From assembly GCA_030765055.1 (NCBI GenBank), contig CM060947.1, forward strand, positions 52,555,611 through 52,619,610: 64,000 nt of DNA, in the 5' to 3' direction. Numbering within the stretch: position 1 is the first letter of the stretch; every line of letters starts with the position of its first letter. This DNA is from Mantis religiosa (taxonomy: Eukaryota > Arthropoda > Insecta > Mantodea > Mantidae). This document shows, one piece after another, positions 35,821 through 47,482 of this stretch. Position numbers and translations under genes: made by a program. The notes beneath the pieces are model-generated. The model worked only from the letters and a program-made list of their open reading frames with translations, searched no databases and was not told the DNA's origin.

Positions 35821-37019
35821 CAAATTTCTATGGTGTTCACGATTTTTGAAATTCTGCTGCTGGTTAGTTTAAATTTTCAAACACTTGTCTATATTTTTTC
35901 AAACAGCAAGTTTTTCTTTTAATGTGCTGGACATGCAAAGAATTTTTAATAAAATAATTTCTATAAATGTCTAGCTAGATAACATAGAGTAGATAGAGGA
36001 ACAAGCTTTTGAGAAAGTATTCTGGAAGAATGAGTAGGAAAAAAAATATCTCAGTGTAAATCACAAAAAATCTTCCCCTCTTTAGATCCTCGATGGTGTG
36101 TGGTCGCTGGACCCCGTTGTGACCCCGCGAGGCCAAGGTCGGGGATGGGCGGATGAATAAGATTGATTACCAAGGGAGAGTTCGCGGTGGGTGTTGATTA
36201 CGCATGCGCGTGGCGGGATAGTCTACATGTTAGGGGCGAGCAACTCCATTCATTGAAATCTTCAGATAGTCATATGTTCCATTTTTACCTGCATTTTTGT
36301 TTTCTGATGACCTCGAAAGGACAAAAAAATTGAAAATATTTTTATTCTGAGATATTGAATACTATTTTTAAACATAAAAAGTTATGTTATTTTTGCATTA
36401 CGAAATTTATTAGTTTTATAAAACTTTTGAAGTGGGTTTTGGCATCTGGATCAATGGCGGCATCATAATGCATTGAGAATGAAACAAGGTCTACTTTCCC
36501 AAGATAAACATGTTAGACCCTTATTATTTTGCTTATTTTCAAAACTTTTGCAAAGAGTTAATCGCTTATTGGCTGTTATGGTGCCGACACATCTCAGTTT
36601 CTTAATCTTGCAAGATAACTGCTCATGAACCACATATTAAATGTTATATCACGACCAGTCTCACTTATAGAACCAATTACCCGTTTCATAACATTAGAGA
36701 GAGCATTAGACTGAAAATAGAAGGTGCAAGGTTATGGTAGGCCAAAACGCTAATGCTATAACTTCCCTTGCATGAATGCAGCGCGGAGGAAAAGCCCCTA
36801 TTAATGTTTATTGTTGCAGGAAATAGCTGACACTAATCTTATCCAATGCCTACAAATATTTAGTATTTAGATTTCTTGATCTCACAACTTCAGCGAAGTG
36901 AAGAAGTCGAAACAGAACTTGAGTAATTCGTCACTATCTTAAATGTGGTAATTTCCGTCCTGGGATTTATTACTTATCTCGTTTTCGTCTGTACTGCCTT
37001 CTAAACAGAATCCTGTGTG

Positions 37020-37040
37020 TTTTTTTTTTTTTTTTTTTTG
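37020..37040. repeat. Poly-T run
   Basis: Uninterrupted run of about 20 T. It is not attached to a recognised element. Confidence 0.9.
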
Positions 37041-37702
37041 CACGAACCTGTAATCTTTTTTTCTAGTTGAACAATACAGTAGCAGTGTGTGTGGTGTTTT
37101 TTACCAGAATACCAAACGATACGTGTTGACTGAGTAAGGTAATGTGTTCAACTTCTAACATTTACAAGGAGTAACTATGATTCAAATTTGCTTGGATGGA
37201 CACAGTTGTAACAATACTAACAAAGTATAGAAATTATATTGAGACATAAAAGTAAGAGTTAAAACACAACTTAAAATTTGAGTCTCTTTCTTAACTATAC
37301 TGTTTCTTATATTAACTGTTGTCTACAGGATATGATAACACCCACACGAGTTCCTCTACTAATGACAAAATTTATACTTGTTACATGTAAAAGTTATTTT
37401 TCCATACACGTCGCTAACTTACTTTTTCTGCTAAGAAAGTTCCCAAATTAAACAATATGTGCTTAATTACAACATATTGGAGCTCTGTTTAAATGTTTAT
37501 TACTGACAAAAGGCTGTTTCAATGGAAGAAAGGAAATAAATTAAATATTTCAAAAGTACTAAATAATCAATTCTATATTTTAATGAGTTCGAAAATTTTC
37601 CTTAAGTATGTTAAAGATTTTGATCCCGAATTTTTCTCCGAAGATCTGTGAAGTCAGTTTTATTCTGTGTGTATGTTGTATGACTGGTCAAAATAAGAGA
37701 TA

Positions 37703-38204
37703 TGTCACAGATCGCATTGTTGCGGAGCTGCGACAAGTAAGTTGCAGATGCGCGTGGGCAGGAAAGAAAGAGACAGATAGTGGCACGCAAAGCTGGACGT
37801 TTGTCGAGGGAGAGTAAGAGGCAGAGAGATAAAATAGACAGAGAGAGAAAGAGACATAGAGAGCTTCTGAAATTGTTTCATCTTTCTCTTGCCGCCGCGA
37901 TTGTTCGCGGAAAATCGACGGCATTCTAGAACAATGACTGTGAGTTATAAAAAGCAACAAAATGTGAGGAGTCACTTGTTGCAAAGTAATTGTGAGAGTT
38001 GGAGTTGTGCAGTCAAGTTGAGTTGTGTGAGTCTTTTGTTTCTAACATGTGGCGGCGGAGGAGACGACTTTGAAAACTGATGTTTGTTGATGTTCGTCAT
38101 TTTGCTGCGGCCAGGATTGTAAAAGGCGTCTTTTTACTGCAATAAAGAATGTTTTACATTTATGCAAACAACACTCTTGATTATACGAACCCCCAAAGGT
38201 CACA
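37703..38204 (+). repeat. Solo-LTR-like repeat B
   Basis: Begins TGTCACAG and ends GGTCACA. Contains an AG-rich tract (37760-37860), a ttctcttgccgccgcg block, a TATA box (ttataaaaag, 37945-37954), AATAAA at 38141-38146 and an end block gaacccccaaaggtcaca. Order and spacing match copies C and D. No clean target duplication was found (gata on the left, atat on the right). Confidence 0.75.
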
Positions 38205-38483
38205 ATATCAAAGTTTGTTATTTGAAAATTGAGATTTCTTAAAATATAGAATTAATATGAATATTTTAGTGAGAAATATTTTATGTACTACTATTGGTTT
38301 AAAATTTTAAGATATATATTACATCCTGGGTCCATTAACGTGACGTTGGTATACTAATTTTAAGCAGTGGTTTCTAATTTTTTAGCTTTTTAAGAAGTTC
38401 AAGGCATGTATTTTTGTTCGGATTTAAATTCCACGGTTTTTGATAGAATACAAAACCTCATATCATCCGCAAGGAGTAGAGAA

Positions 38484-38722
38484 TTTTTTTTTAATTTACG
38501 TCCTCTAACATTTAGCCATATCGGACGTTGAATGAAATGGGTGAAGTGATGCTCAATGCGTCTGGGATCCATGGAGCTTAGAGTTACCCGACATTCGTCT
38601 TTCAGGATAAGGAAAAACCCCGGTAAAATCCTTACCCAGGTAACTCACCCTGACCGAGATTCTAACTTGGGACCTCTTGAACGTAAGGCAAACATGGTAC
38701 CATCTACGCTACCGAGGCGCCC
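38484..38722 (-). repeat. SINE type 1, minus copy
   Basis: Starts with the complement of an A-rich tail (run of T), then aatttacgtcctctaaca. It ends with the complement of the tRNA head (ctacgctaccgaggcgc). The B-box complement gagattctaacttggg is present near 38660. Confidence 0.85.
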
Positions 38723-40050
38723 AAGAGAAAGTAACAATAAATCGTAGAACGTTTTACTTCTTACTGCTTCTATTAAGTATTCCAATCTACCCTAAAATTA
38801 AATATCTAGATCTCACAGTAAATGAGTACTTTAAGATCACATAAGTCCAAATAAGGCGTTTGAAGAAAAATGTCCCTACATGTACCTATATATCTGCAAA
38901 CAGCACAATCAAAAACTAGATTTTCCAGAAATACCAAACTTGGTACTTATTTTCAGCTTCTTTCAATTAGACGACACCAAAATTTAAAAAAAATTGTCAC
39001 CCCAAACTAGCCTTCACATAATAAACTTTTGCAAAATTTGCAGTCCTTTTTTTTTCAAAAGTGGTTGTAACATTTTTATTTAAAAATAATATATATGGAA
39101 AATATTTTAATTATAAATTAATTGTGCCTATTGAATGTTCTCTGAGGCTAGTAAAATACCCTTCAATTTTAATTAGTTTAATTAGGGTAACTGGCAAACT
39201 GTAAGAATCGCAGAAGAACTGGAATTCTCGTTGAAAATCACGGTCTATCTTATATTATTTTAATGGCCTGATATTTGACTATTTGAACTACTTTTATACG
39301 TTACTTTCTCTTTGTGTGAATTTACAAATCCTCACATCTTTACGACAGTAAATTTTTTGTCGTGGTAATGCGAAACTAATGGAATTTCAAAATCATCATA
39401 AACCGACCCATTTTCTAAAGCTCTAGCTGTACAGTACTGTATTATTCTTACTTATGTACAAAAAAAGCGTGTAAATGTAGTGAAAGTTGATCTCAATAAA
39501 TAAGAAATAGAAGGAAGAAAGTTGTTTTCCACGTTACACCACATTAATAGTTGACCTGGTGATACCGTAACCGGGAGAGTTGGTTGCCTGGTCCACGCCT
39601 CCTCACCTGCTACCGTTGCCCGGGTAACGGCAGCAACTGGTGTTGCTATTTTCAGTGAGCGGGGGTGTTACTTTTGGGTAAGGTCAGCAATGCCCCTATA
39701 AAGGTCAAGACATTATTCCGCTGACGCCTGACATTCTGGCGCCCTAGTGACGTAATCCTGAGGTTCCTTGTCCTTTTCACGCCGATGTCTACCGTCCAGG
39801 TGAGGTGGGCGTAACCCGACATGCATCTTTACCTCACAGTTATGATGCCTGTGGTTGCATATAACCTATCATCCAGGATCATTTAATAATATCGACTTAT
39901 CGATCGTCATATCACCATGGCAATTTATTAATATACATACATGCAATATAATATGTCCACACCAAGGTTTGTAACACTCTAATAAGCGCTCCCCGAAAGC
40001 TTTCCCTTGTACAATATAATGCACTCTTTTAACTTTTTCATGCTTTACTA
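38723..40050. other. AT-rich repeat DNA and a GC-rich island
   Basis: 38780-39480 resembles the AT-rich dispersed repeat (block ggaatttcaaaatcatca near 39380). 39545-39860 is a GC-rich island with an X-box-like palindrome and a TATA-like box (cctataaagg near 39694). No protein is recognised. Confidence 0.5.
39615..39628. promoter_or_regulatory. RFX X-box-like palindrome
   Basis: GTTGCCCGGGTAAC fits the RFX consensus GTNRCC-NN-GGNAAC. It lies about 65 bases before a TATA-like box near 39694 in a GC-rich island. Confidence 0.35.
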
Positions 40051-40515
40051 TCGGACTTCTGCTTCAACATCTGAATGGCTATTTTCATTAGGCTCACTCA
40101 CTAAGAAGGAATTAGTCAATGTTTCCTGTTTCCCGATAATGTATAAGATTATGTTGTAGTAAACAAATTAATACGTATCTTAGTTCTGGTGCTGCATACT
40201 ATAATTATTCAGTGTCAAAATTAATATTTTTAATAAGAAATTATTATAAGCTAGCTGAAAATTGAAATGAATGATTACCTTATTTTAAAATAAATGCATA
40301 ATACAAAAGGCATGAGTTGCCATTTAGTCAAGAAATAAGAAGTCATTACTTCATTAGTCTGGCAATCTATCGGTAAAGGAAAAGGAATCAATTACAAATC
40401 AATAGTAATTAAAGCAAATAGGTGTTCCAGTGAACTCAAGCAACAAGAAATACATTAGCTCCAGTTTTTAGTACTCTACTTCAGTACATTCATAAATCGT
40501 AATTGCCTACAAATA
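40051..40515. repeat. Direct duplication unit, copy 1
   Basis: Matches 41745-42393 over its whole length at roughly 85 to 90 percent by eye, from tcggacttctgcttcaacat through aaggaattagtcaatgtttc and tctggcaatct to ttgcctacaaata. The mariner starts exactly at the TA that closes this copy. Confidence 0.9.
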
Positions 40516-41744
40516 CGAGGGCTGTTCAATAAAGAATAATCACAATATTTTTTCTGACAACGTACCTTTACTCCTCATAATTTTGATAGTCCTTCTCAAA
40601 ATAGTCTTGTCTGAATTCGATGCACTTGTCCCACCGTTTCTGCCAGTCTTGAAAGACAGGCTGGAAAACACTTTTTGAGAAATCCTTCAAAATCGCCTCC
40701 GCAGCCTTCACCACTGCTTCTGATGATGGATAATGCCTCCAATTAAGGCGTTTCTTCAAGTTAGGAAATAGAAAAAACCACAAGGGTCTAAATCCGGATT
40801 ATGGCGAGGGTGAGAGATGCACTTGTAACGGGAATTAATTTGGTCTCCACTCGCAGCCGATAGGAAGCACGCCAACTTTTTGTAAGATCCAAGTCGAGTT
40901 TTGATCAAATAAGAGTCATGAGATCTTTTCTCAGGTGTGGATGCGGATTTTTGGTGACAGAAATAAAATTTATATGAGTCCAATTTTATAATATATTATT
41001 TAATTGTATAATATGAACTACGATTCACTCGTTTCTATTACAAATATCGAATAACACTTCTTGAATGTTATTCACTTTCCTTTACAATTATAATCACCGC
41101 AACATCTTTCATCGTTCTCAAGCAGGACTCAAGATTATAACACTTCTCAAGATTATTGATTTTCTTGTCACTATAGTTACTTTTGCTTTATTTTGTGATT
41201 GGCCGATTCACTGGCACGTCACCACATCACGTCATACCACGTCACACCACTACTACTTCGGCCAATCACACAACTACATACATCTTTTATATATTTATAA
41301 TTCCTCCGAACACAAAAATACTGTTACACACTTTACGTTTATTTTTGCAAGATATTCAGCAACAAAATGGGTAATATGCGGCCGTGCATTATCGTGGTGC
41401 AGCATCTATCCTGCTTCAAAGAAATGTGGTATTTTGCGCCTGATATGGACTTGCAATTTCTTCAGGATATCCAGTACAACATGATGATAAACCATTCCGT
41501 GCATTACACAGAATGAGATGCCCATAACTTTCCCAGGAGAAGCAACCACTTTTGATTTTTGGGGGGGTTGGTGATGAAGGAGATTTCTACACTGAGCTTT
41601 GCTGTTTGCTCTCAGGATCAAAATGATGTAGCCAGTAGTGATTAAGTTTGAAAGAGACTCCGGATCTTCCTCTAACATCAACTTTAACTGCATGCAGACC
41701 TGCATGCGAATGTCTTTTTGTTCTGGAATCAACAGTCTTGGTTG
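40516..41744 (-). mobile_element. Mariner (ctgttcaataaag family), truncated, holding a solo LTR
   Basis: The left terminus cgagggctgttcaataaaga follows TA at 40514-40515. The minus strand encodes the transposase C-terminus (40783-40568, ending DYFEKDYQNYEE). After the nested LTR, central blocks follow: QKDIRMQVCMQLKLMLEEDPES, KVVASPGKVMGISF and GMVYHHVV (41813-41406). The other inverted terminus and the N-terminal helix-turn-helix are missing; the sequence switches to the second duplication copy at about 41744. The catalytic ADETW block is destroyed (reads TTGYI), so the element is dead. Confidence 0.9.
40824..41328. mobile_element. 505-bp solo LTR nested in mariner, 4-bp target duplication
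   Basis: Begins TGTAACGGGAATTAATTTGG and ends TACTGTTACA, so the termini TGTAAC and GTTACA are perfect inverted repeats, as in Gypsy-type LTRs. It is flanked by CACT at 40820-40823 and 41329-41332. Removing it and one CACT restores the mariner sequence seen in the copies near 46875 and 48838. Inside are an AATAAA (about 40963) and a cluster of CACGTCA-type motifs near 41214-41255. Orientation is not certain. Confidence 0.92.
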
Positions 41745-42393
41745 TCGAACTCCTGCTTCAACATCTGAATGGATATTCTCATTAGGTTCACTCATTAAGA
41801 AGGAATTAGTCAATGTTTCTTGTTTCCAGGTAATGTATACGATTCTGTTACTATAGTAAACAAATTAATATGTACCATTGTTCTGGTGTTGACCACTATA
41901 ATTATTAATTTTCAAAACTAATACTTTTCATAAGAAATGCATTAGTTGCCATTCTATCAAGAAATATTAAGCCAGTACTTCATTAGTCTGGCAATCTAAC
42001 GGTAAAGGAAAAGGAATCAGTTATAAATAAAGAGTAACTATATCAATTAAGCGTTTCAGTTTTTTTTAATTTAGGTCCTCCAACGTTAAGCCATATTGGA
42101 CGATGAATGGAATGGGTGAAATGATGCTCAAATGAGCCCAGGGCCCATAGAGCTTAGAGTTAGCCAACATTCGTCTTTCAGGATAAGGGAAACCCCGTAA
42201 ACACCTTATCCAGGTAATTCACCATGACCTAGATTCGAACTCGGAACCTCTTGAACGTGTGGCAGACACGCTACCATCTACGCTACCGAGGTGGGCAGGC
42301 GTTTCAGTGAACTCAACCAACAAGAAATACATTAGTTCCAATTTCTAGTACCTATACTTCAGTATATTCATAAATCGTAGTTGCCTACAAATA
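41745..42393. repeat. Direct duplication unit, copy 2 (mariner-empty, SINE-bearing)
   Basis: Same unit as 40051-40515. At the end it continues ttgcctacaaataaaatgcg without a mariner, giving the empty target site. It contains a SINE type 1 at 42060-42298. Confidence 0.9.
42060..42298 (-). repeat. SINE type 1, minus copy with target duplication
   Basis: Flanked by gcgtttcag at 42051-42059 and 42299-42307. The element starts with a run of T and aatttaggtcctccaacgtt, then ends with the complement of the tRNA head gctaccgaggtgggc. The corresponding place in duplication copy 1 is uninterrupted, confirming an insertion. Confidence 0.93.
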
Positions 42394-42491
42394 AAATGCG
42401 TCTTCAGTTCTAAAAATTAGGAAAAGTCTTGGACTTAAACCAGTTGTGTCTCAGATACAAATAACAAGAAGCTTAAGATTTGGCAGCTTAC

Positions 42492-42552
42492 TGTCACCGA
42501 GGCATTGTTGTACCGCTAGCGCTAGCTGCGTAGGCGAGCGCTGGGCGCTTGT

Positions 42553-42603
<51 letters not shown>

Positions 42604-42909
42604 CTGGGAGAGACAGAGTGATGTCTGGATAATTCTTTCCTTCTCTTGCCGCCGTGAAAGGCCTCTAAACGTCAGCGGCTTTCTAGAAACAATGGTTGGG
42701 GTATAAAAGGCTCGCAAGGTGTCAGTCAGTCAGTCGTTAATCGAACGTACAGCTGTGGACGTGTGGCAGACGACCTTGAGGACTGCGTTTGTGTGTGTTA
42801 CGTCATTCTGCTGCTGGCAGGGTTGTACAAAGCGTGTTTTATCTGTAATAAAGAGCATTTTAAATTTCTGTAAACGAGACTTTTAACTCTATGAACGCAC
42901 AAAGTCACA
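42492..42909 (+). repeat. Solo-LTR-like repeat C
   Basis: 418 bases, from TGTCACCGAGG to AAAGTCACA. Contains GCGTAGGCGAGCGC, an expanded GA array (42555-42601), a TATA box (ggtataaaagg, 42700-42710), AATAAA at 42847-42852 and a closing gaacgcacaaagtcaca. Flanks are ttac and ttat, a possible 4-bp target duplication with one change. No internal retroelement region is present. Confidence 0.82.
42555..42601. repeat. GA microsatellite inside LTR C
   Basis: About 23 GA units. Other LTR copies have only irregular AG-rich tracts here, so the expansion is specific to this copy. Confidence 0.97.
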
Positions 42910-43150
42910 TTATCATGTAGGAACTTCGGTGGATGCTACTTCTACAGAACATTCATCAATGTATTCAGCAAAAAGGTGAAACTAAAGACAACAGAAACAC
43001 CAGGTAATGATCTGATTTACACTTTCACGCACTTTTATTAATTGAAGCCCCGCCTGCATACTACTACCCCTACCAAATCTCCTACTTATGTGGTCTGAAC
43101 TTAAATTCCTATTTATTCATATCTCAAACACAAATTCTACAGTGCACTTT

Positions 43151-43385
43151 TCTTTAATTTACATCCTCTAACTTAAGTCATACCGAATGATGAATGAAAT
43201 GGTTGAAATGATGCTCATCTTAGCCCAGGGTTCATAGAGCTTAGAATTACCCGACGTTTATCTTTCAGCATAAGGGAGAATCCCCGATGAACCCTTAATC
43301 ACATAACTTACCCTAAAAAGATTCGAATTCACGACTTCTTGAACGTAAGGCAGACATGTTACCACCACACCATAGAGATGGGCAT
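43151..43385 (-). repeat. SINE type 1, minus copy, diverged
   Basis: aatttacatcctctaactta at the tail side, an attcgaattcacgac B-box complement, and caccacaccatagagatggg at the head side, in the same order as other copies. Confidence 0.8.
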
Positions 43386-45689
43386 TCCACAATATGCTCT
43401 GTTGTTTTCTAAGAACTTCACTTTCTTTTATAATTTTTAGGCTTTTTTGTTCGAGTCATTACACAACCTGAACCTAAGCATAACTGTATTTCAGGAAAGT
43501 TTAAGGTAGTGTATCCACTACACGGCCATTATTAATGACCTTGTTTAGTAAAACTTGCTAATATCCTTTTTCTGCCGACAAATATTTTAACCTAATCCCA
43601 TTATGTTGCAGTTGATGTAATATACAGGAATTATTTATTGCAATTATGTTCTTATCTTACTACTCCCATTTATTATTTAGTTATTTATATCACCCAGTCA
43701 ACATTTACGACTATTTCCCTCATATGATGTCATCCTGTATTGACCATGTTAAAGTTGACCAATAAGATTCATGAAATCATACAGAACAGTGACAACTATT
43801 TTGTTATCTCACCCTCAGACACGATAACAGCACATTCTGCATGTTTACGACCAGGCAAAGGATTATACCTCTCACAGATCGTCAACTGTTAGCGCGTCTT
43901 TCAATTGTCAAAATGGCTGAAAGGTTTGTATACGTGACTTGTGAGGTTAAGTTTCATTCAGGCGCTAATGTAGGAATATGTGATTTAGGGAATCAAATAA
44001 ATTGTTTTATTGCTTTTAACAGTTGTTTTTTCTCGTGGAGTAGTCTCTGCAAATGCAAATCGTGGTTTCGTACTTCCATAGATAAATTCAAGACCACTCG
44101 TGACATTACCTATAATAATCATGATAAAAATATCCCATAGTTTACCGCGGTAGCGGCCGGAGATATTGAAGACATCTAAAGTGCAGCACACAAGAAAATA
44201 TGCTGTTATGCTTTTACATCCACTTTACCTCTTTCTATGGAATAATATTAACAATTCTATGTTTTACAATGTTTATTGAATAATGGCGATCTTGTTTATA
44301 AATCAATAATCGTATGATAATTTCAGATATGGTAAGCGGTAATTTATGAATGATCTCGAATAAAATACTGACCATCAGGAGCAGGCAAAACGTACATATG
44401 TGCTTAAGTAGACATTTTTAAGGGAACTGTACCACATAGCAGCTCACATAAACAGAAGTGCTATCCACTAAACCACTGTTTCTCTCACACGTTAGCAGTT
44501 CTACTCGCAATCTTTCTTAAAAGACTAAAAATGTGAATCACATTCCTTTCACCCACACTCTCTTGAGAGAAAAATAGCACAAGTATTGTAATCTTTGCAC
44601 GAATTTGTTATGTTATAAAGAGAAAGATGTGTATTTAGGTATGTAATTATGCGTGCATATGCGAGTATATATGTGTATGATTGTACACATGCACATAGAT
44701 ATATATTGTGAACATGAGATTGCCTAACGTAAATGAAAGAGGAGTTTTGGATTCTAAATAAAATACAATAAATAAAAGTACTTATAAAATATTGCGTCCC
44801 AGTGCCTGGTTTCCTTCTGCAGGACGTACATTGTAAACTTTTGTCTTATTCACAGTTTTCCCAGGAATATTGAATTTACTTATAGTGCTTCATATTATAT
44901 TTACAACCGTCATCCTCCGTGGTCGAGGAGTGACATGCTAGTTCTGGGTCAAATCAGGTGGTGTGTGATGAATCTCTTTTTGCTTCTTTTTAATAAAAAT
45001 TCTTAACATGATTCCCTTCTTCAGCGAAGTAAAGCCTGCGGTACCTGTCGTGCATTTACAACACGCAAAATAACCTCTGAGAAAAATTAAACGATATTTC
45101 ACTACTGTTCACTAAAATGGAACGCTGAGAACTACAATGATTAAAGAGCGTCCATAGTAAATTTAAAAAAGGAACTCACAGCTAAGGTAAATGAAAAAAA
45201 AAACACACAAAAGAAAAATAAATGTTTTAACCTATACTAAGACCACCTGAGTTTTAGTGCTCCCTAGATACTTACTGGAGGCTAAGTATATAAAAATCAA
45301 AATATTATTATGTTAGTTAACAATGCTATCAATCGCCAGGATCATCAAGTGCTATCGGTGTGCCGAAATTTCTTTCCTAAAGAGTTACTTTGCAGGCCAG
45401 TAAATCTACTGACATGGAGCTGTCGCTTTTAAGCACAATTAAAACCATCATTTTGGGCCAGATTTGAACCCGTGACCTTAGTGTCAGCAGACCATCGTCT
45501 TACAAATCAGGACGACCAGGTCGTCAAAGAAACGTAGTACCATGGGCGAAGCATGATATGACGTTTGTGGAAGCCCTTCTTATATACACGCAAGAAGTTT
45601 CGAACCAAAGTCCTCGAGTTGCAGATATATAGGAGCCGCTTCCCTAAAAGTCGCGCCACGTTTCGGCATAATCTGTTATATTTTGTCTT
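43386..45689. other. Unclassified DNA, no gene recognised
   Basis: A 99-codon frame at 43841-44140 (plus) has no known motif. A possible tRNA-like minus-strand segment lies at about 45448-45535: the B-box complement agatttgaacccgtgacc and, about 50 bases on, an A-box-like ggacgaccaggtcgtc. It has only one copy here, so it is not called as a SINE. Confidence 0.5.
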
Positions 45690-46010
45690 AACACGAAGTT
45701 TTACAAGAAAATACCCCTAGCAGAAACTACGCTTTGTATGCAAAATTTCTTGAAATGTTTGTTTTCTTAGAAATTGTTCTAATGGTTTAATTAAGGCATT
45801 GTGGGCTTAAGATATTTTCGTAACAATAGAAATGTATACCTTGAGTTTTCTAGGAAGAACCTCTGAAATTCTCTTCATACTGAATTACATTTGCATAACT
45901 TTTAATGTGTAAGCGATAGACAGAACTTTACTAAACATAGAAATGTACATCTGTTAAAGCACACAATGATGACAATAGAAACTTTTTGTGTAGATGATCG
46001 TTTCCTTGTT
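45690..46010. repeat. AT-rich dispersed repeat copy
   Basis: Colinear with 35590-35820: ttgttttcttagaaattgtt, the cctctgaaattctcttcata block, ttacatttgcataactt and aaagcacacaatgatg. Confidence 0.55.
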
Positions 46011-46029
46011 ATTGTATTTATGAATACTT

Positions 46030-46210
46030 GAGGTCTCGAGTTCGAATCGTGGTTAGGACGAGTTACCTGGATAAGGTTTTCTCCAGGGTTTCCCTTATCC
46101 TGAAAGACGATTGTCGAGTAGCTTTAAGCTCATGGATCCCGGACTCATTTGAGCATCATGTCCATTTCATTCATCGTCCGATATGACTTAACGTTGGAGA
46201 ACGTAAAATA
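46030..46210 (+). repeat. SINE type 1, 5'-truncated plus copy
   Basis: Starts at the B box (gaggtctcgagttcgaat). It runs through tggataaggttttctccagg and tcatcgtccgatatgactta to ggagaacgtaaaata. Confidence 0.88.
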
Positions 46211-46362
46211 CCCCCCAAAAATTACCAAATAGAAAGGCATACGTTTGTTTTTAATCACTTAGTCATGAAAGAGAAAAGGAATTTCAAAACCATTGTATAG
46301 CCACTGTCCCATAAAATATTGTATTATTACTTCAAGCCTGACATAATCTATTCTCTATAGTC

Positions 46363-46572
46363 GACGGCCTCAGTAGCATAGATGGTGTGTCTATTTCGAG
46401 GTTCCGAGTTCGAAACTCGGTCAGGATGAGTTATCTGGATCAAGTTTTTTCCGGGGTTTTCCTGACAGATAAATGCTGGTTAACTCTAAGTTCCACGAAC
46501 TCTGAGCTCATTTGACCATCATTTTACCCATTTCATTCATCGTCCGATATGACATAACATTAGAGAACGTTA
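46363..46572 (+). repeat. SINE type 1, plus copy, its tail cut by a mariner
   Basis: Head cggcctcagtagcatagatg, B box gagttcgaaactcgg, tail catcgtccgatatgacataa and attagagaacgtta. The mariner begins immediately after the TA of the tail. Confidence 0.88.
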
Positions 46573-47482
46573 CGAGGGCTGTTCAATAAAGAATGATCAC
46601 AACTTTTTTTGACAACGTACCTTTACTCATCCTCATAATTTTATAGTCCTTCTCAAAATAGCTTTCCCTGAATGCGATGCACTTGTCCCAGCGTTTCTGG
46701 TAGTCTTTAAAGACATGCTAGAAACCATTTTTGAGAGATCCTTCAAAATCACCTCCGCAGTCTTCACCACTGCTTCTCATGATGGACAATGCCTCCTACG
46801 AAGACGTTTCTTCAAGCTAGTGAACAAAAAGGTCACATGGGGCTAACTCCGGACTATAGGGAGGGTGACGGATGCACTTCACGTCGATTTTTGTAAGGCA
46901 TTCAGCAACATCATTGGCAATTGCGGCCGTGCATTATCGTGGTGCAGCATACAGCCTGCTTCATGGAAGTGTGGTCTTTTGCACCTGATATGGACTTTCA
47001 ATGTTTCCAGAACGTCCCTGTAGTATTGAACAGTTACTGATGTGTGTGCAGGTACAACATGCTGATAAACCATTCCATGAATATCAAAGAATGAGATGAC
47101 CACAACTTTCCCAGCAGAAACAACCACTTTTGCTTTTCTGTGTGTTTGTGATGAAGGATATTTCCACACTGAGCTTTGCTGTTTGCTCTCAGGATCAAAA
47201 TGATGTAGCCAAGTTTCATCAGCAGTGATTATATTTGAATGAAACTCCGGATCTTCCTCTAACATCAACTTTAACTGAATGTTATCCCCATTGCAGCGGT
47301 AGGCGATACTGAACATGTCTGAACTTGCCTGGTTCTCACAGGCGGGAACCAGGAGTACCAACAAAGAAACTACTACGGCGTGTTTGTTTCACATTAAGCT
47401 AACAGAATATAATAAGCTTGAATTTTAGTGCGAAAAATGATAACCGTAAAAAATTATGATCATTTTTATCGAACAGCCCTCA
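46573..47482 (-). mobile_element. Internally deleted mariner with both ends, TA duplication
   Basis: A 910-base element from cgagggctgttcaataaaga to gaacagccctca, with TA at 46571-46572 and 47483-47484. The minus-strand frame 47364-46879 holds the first catalytic aspartate (ITADETWLHHFDPES), VVVSAGKVVVISFF and LHHDNARPQ, the second aspartate. The segment carrying the third is frameshifted. Roughly 400 bases covering the helix-turn-helix are deleted between about 47276 and 47290. A short extra stretch near 47326-47352 forms a hairpin (cctggttc paired with gaaccagg) that is absent from the 48535 relative. Confidence 0.93.

Larger units (their letters stand above)
33606..37702. other. AT-rich DNA with old repeats
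   Basis: No intact gene. It holds a probable LINE relic near 34135-34500 and an AT-rich dispersed repeat at about 35300-35820. A GC-rich patch at 36080-36240 carries acgcatgcgcgtgg and is of unknown nature. A homopolymer T run lies at 37020-37040. Confidence 0.5.

Noticed and set aside
37699..38208. Four-base target duplication around LTR B
   Set aside because: gata and atat match only by shifting the ends, so it was not accepted.
42446..42717. Arg/Glu-repeat and Ser/Leu-repeat frames
   Set aside because: Created by the GA microsatellite within LTR C.
43841..44140. 99-codon plus-strand frame
   Set aside because: No motif, AT-rich codons and no context; too weak to call a gene.
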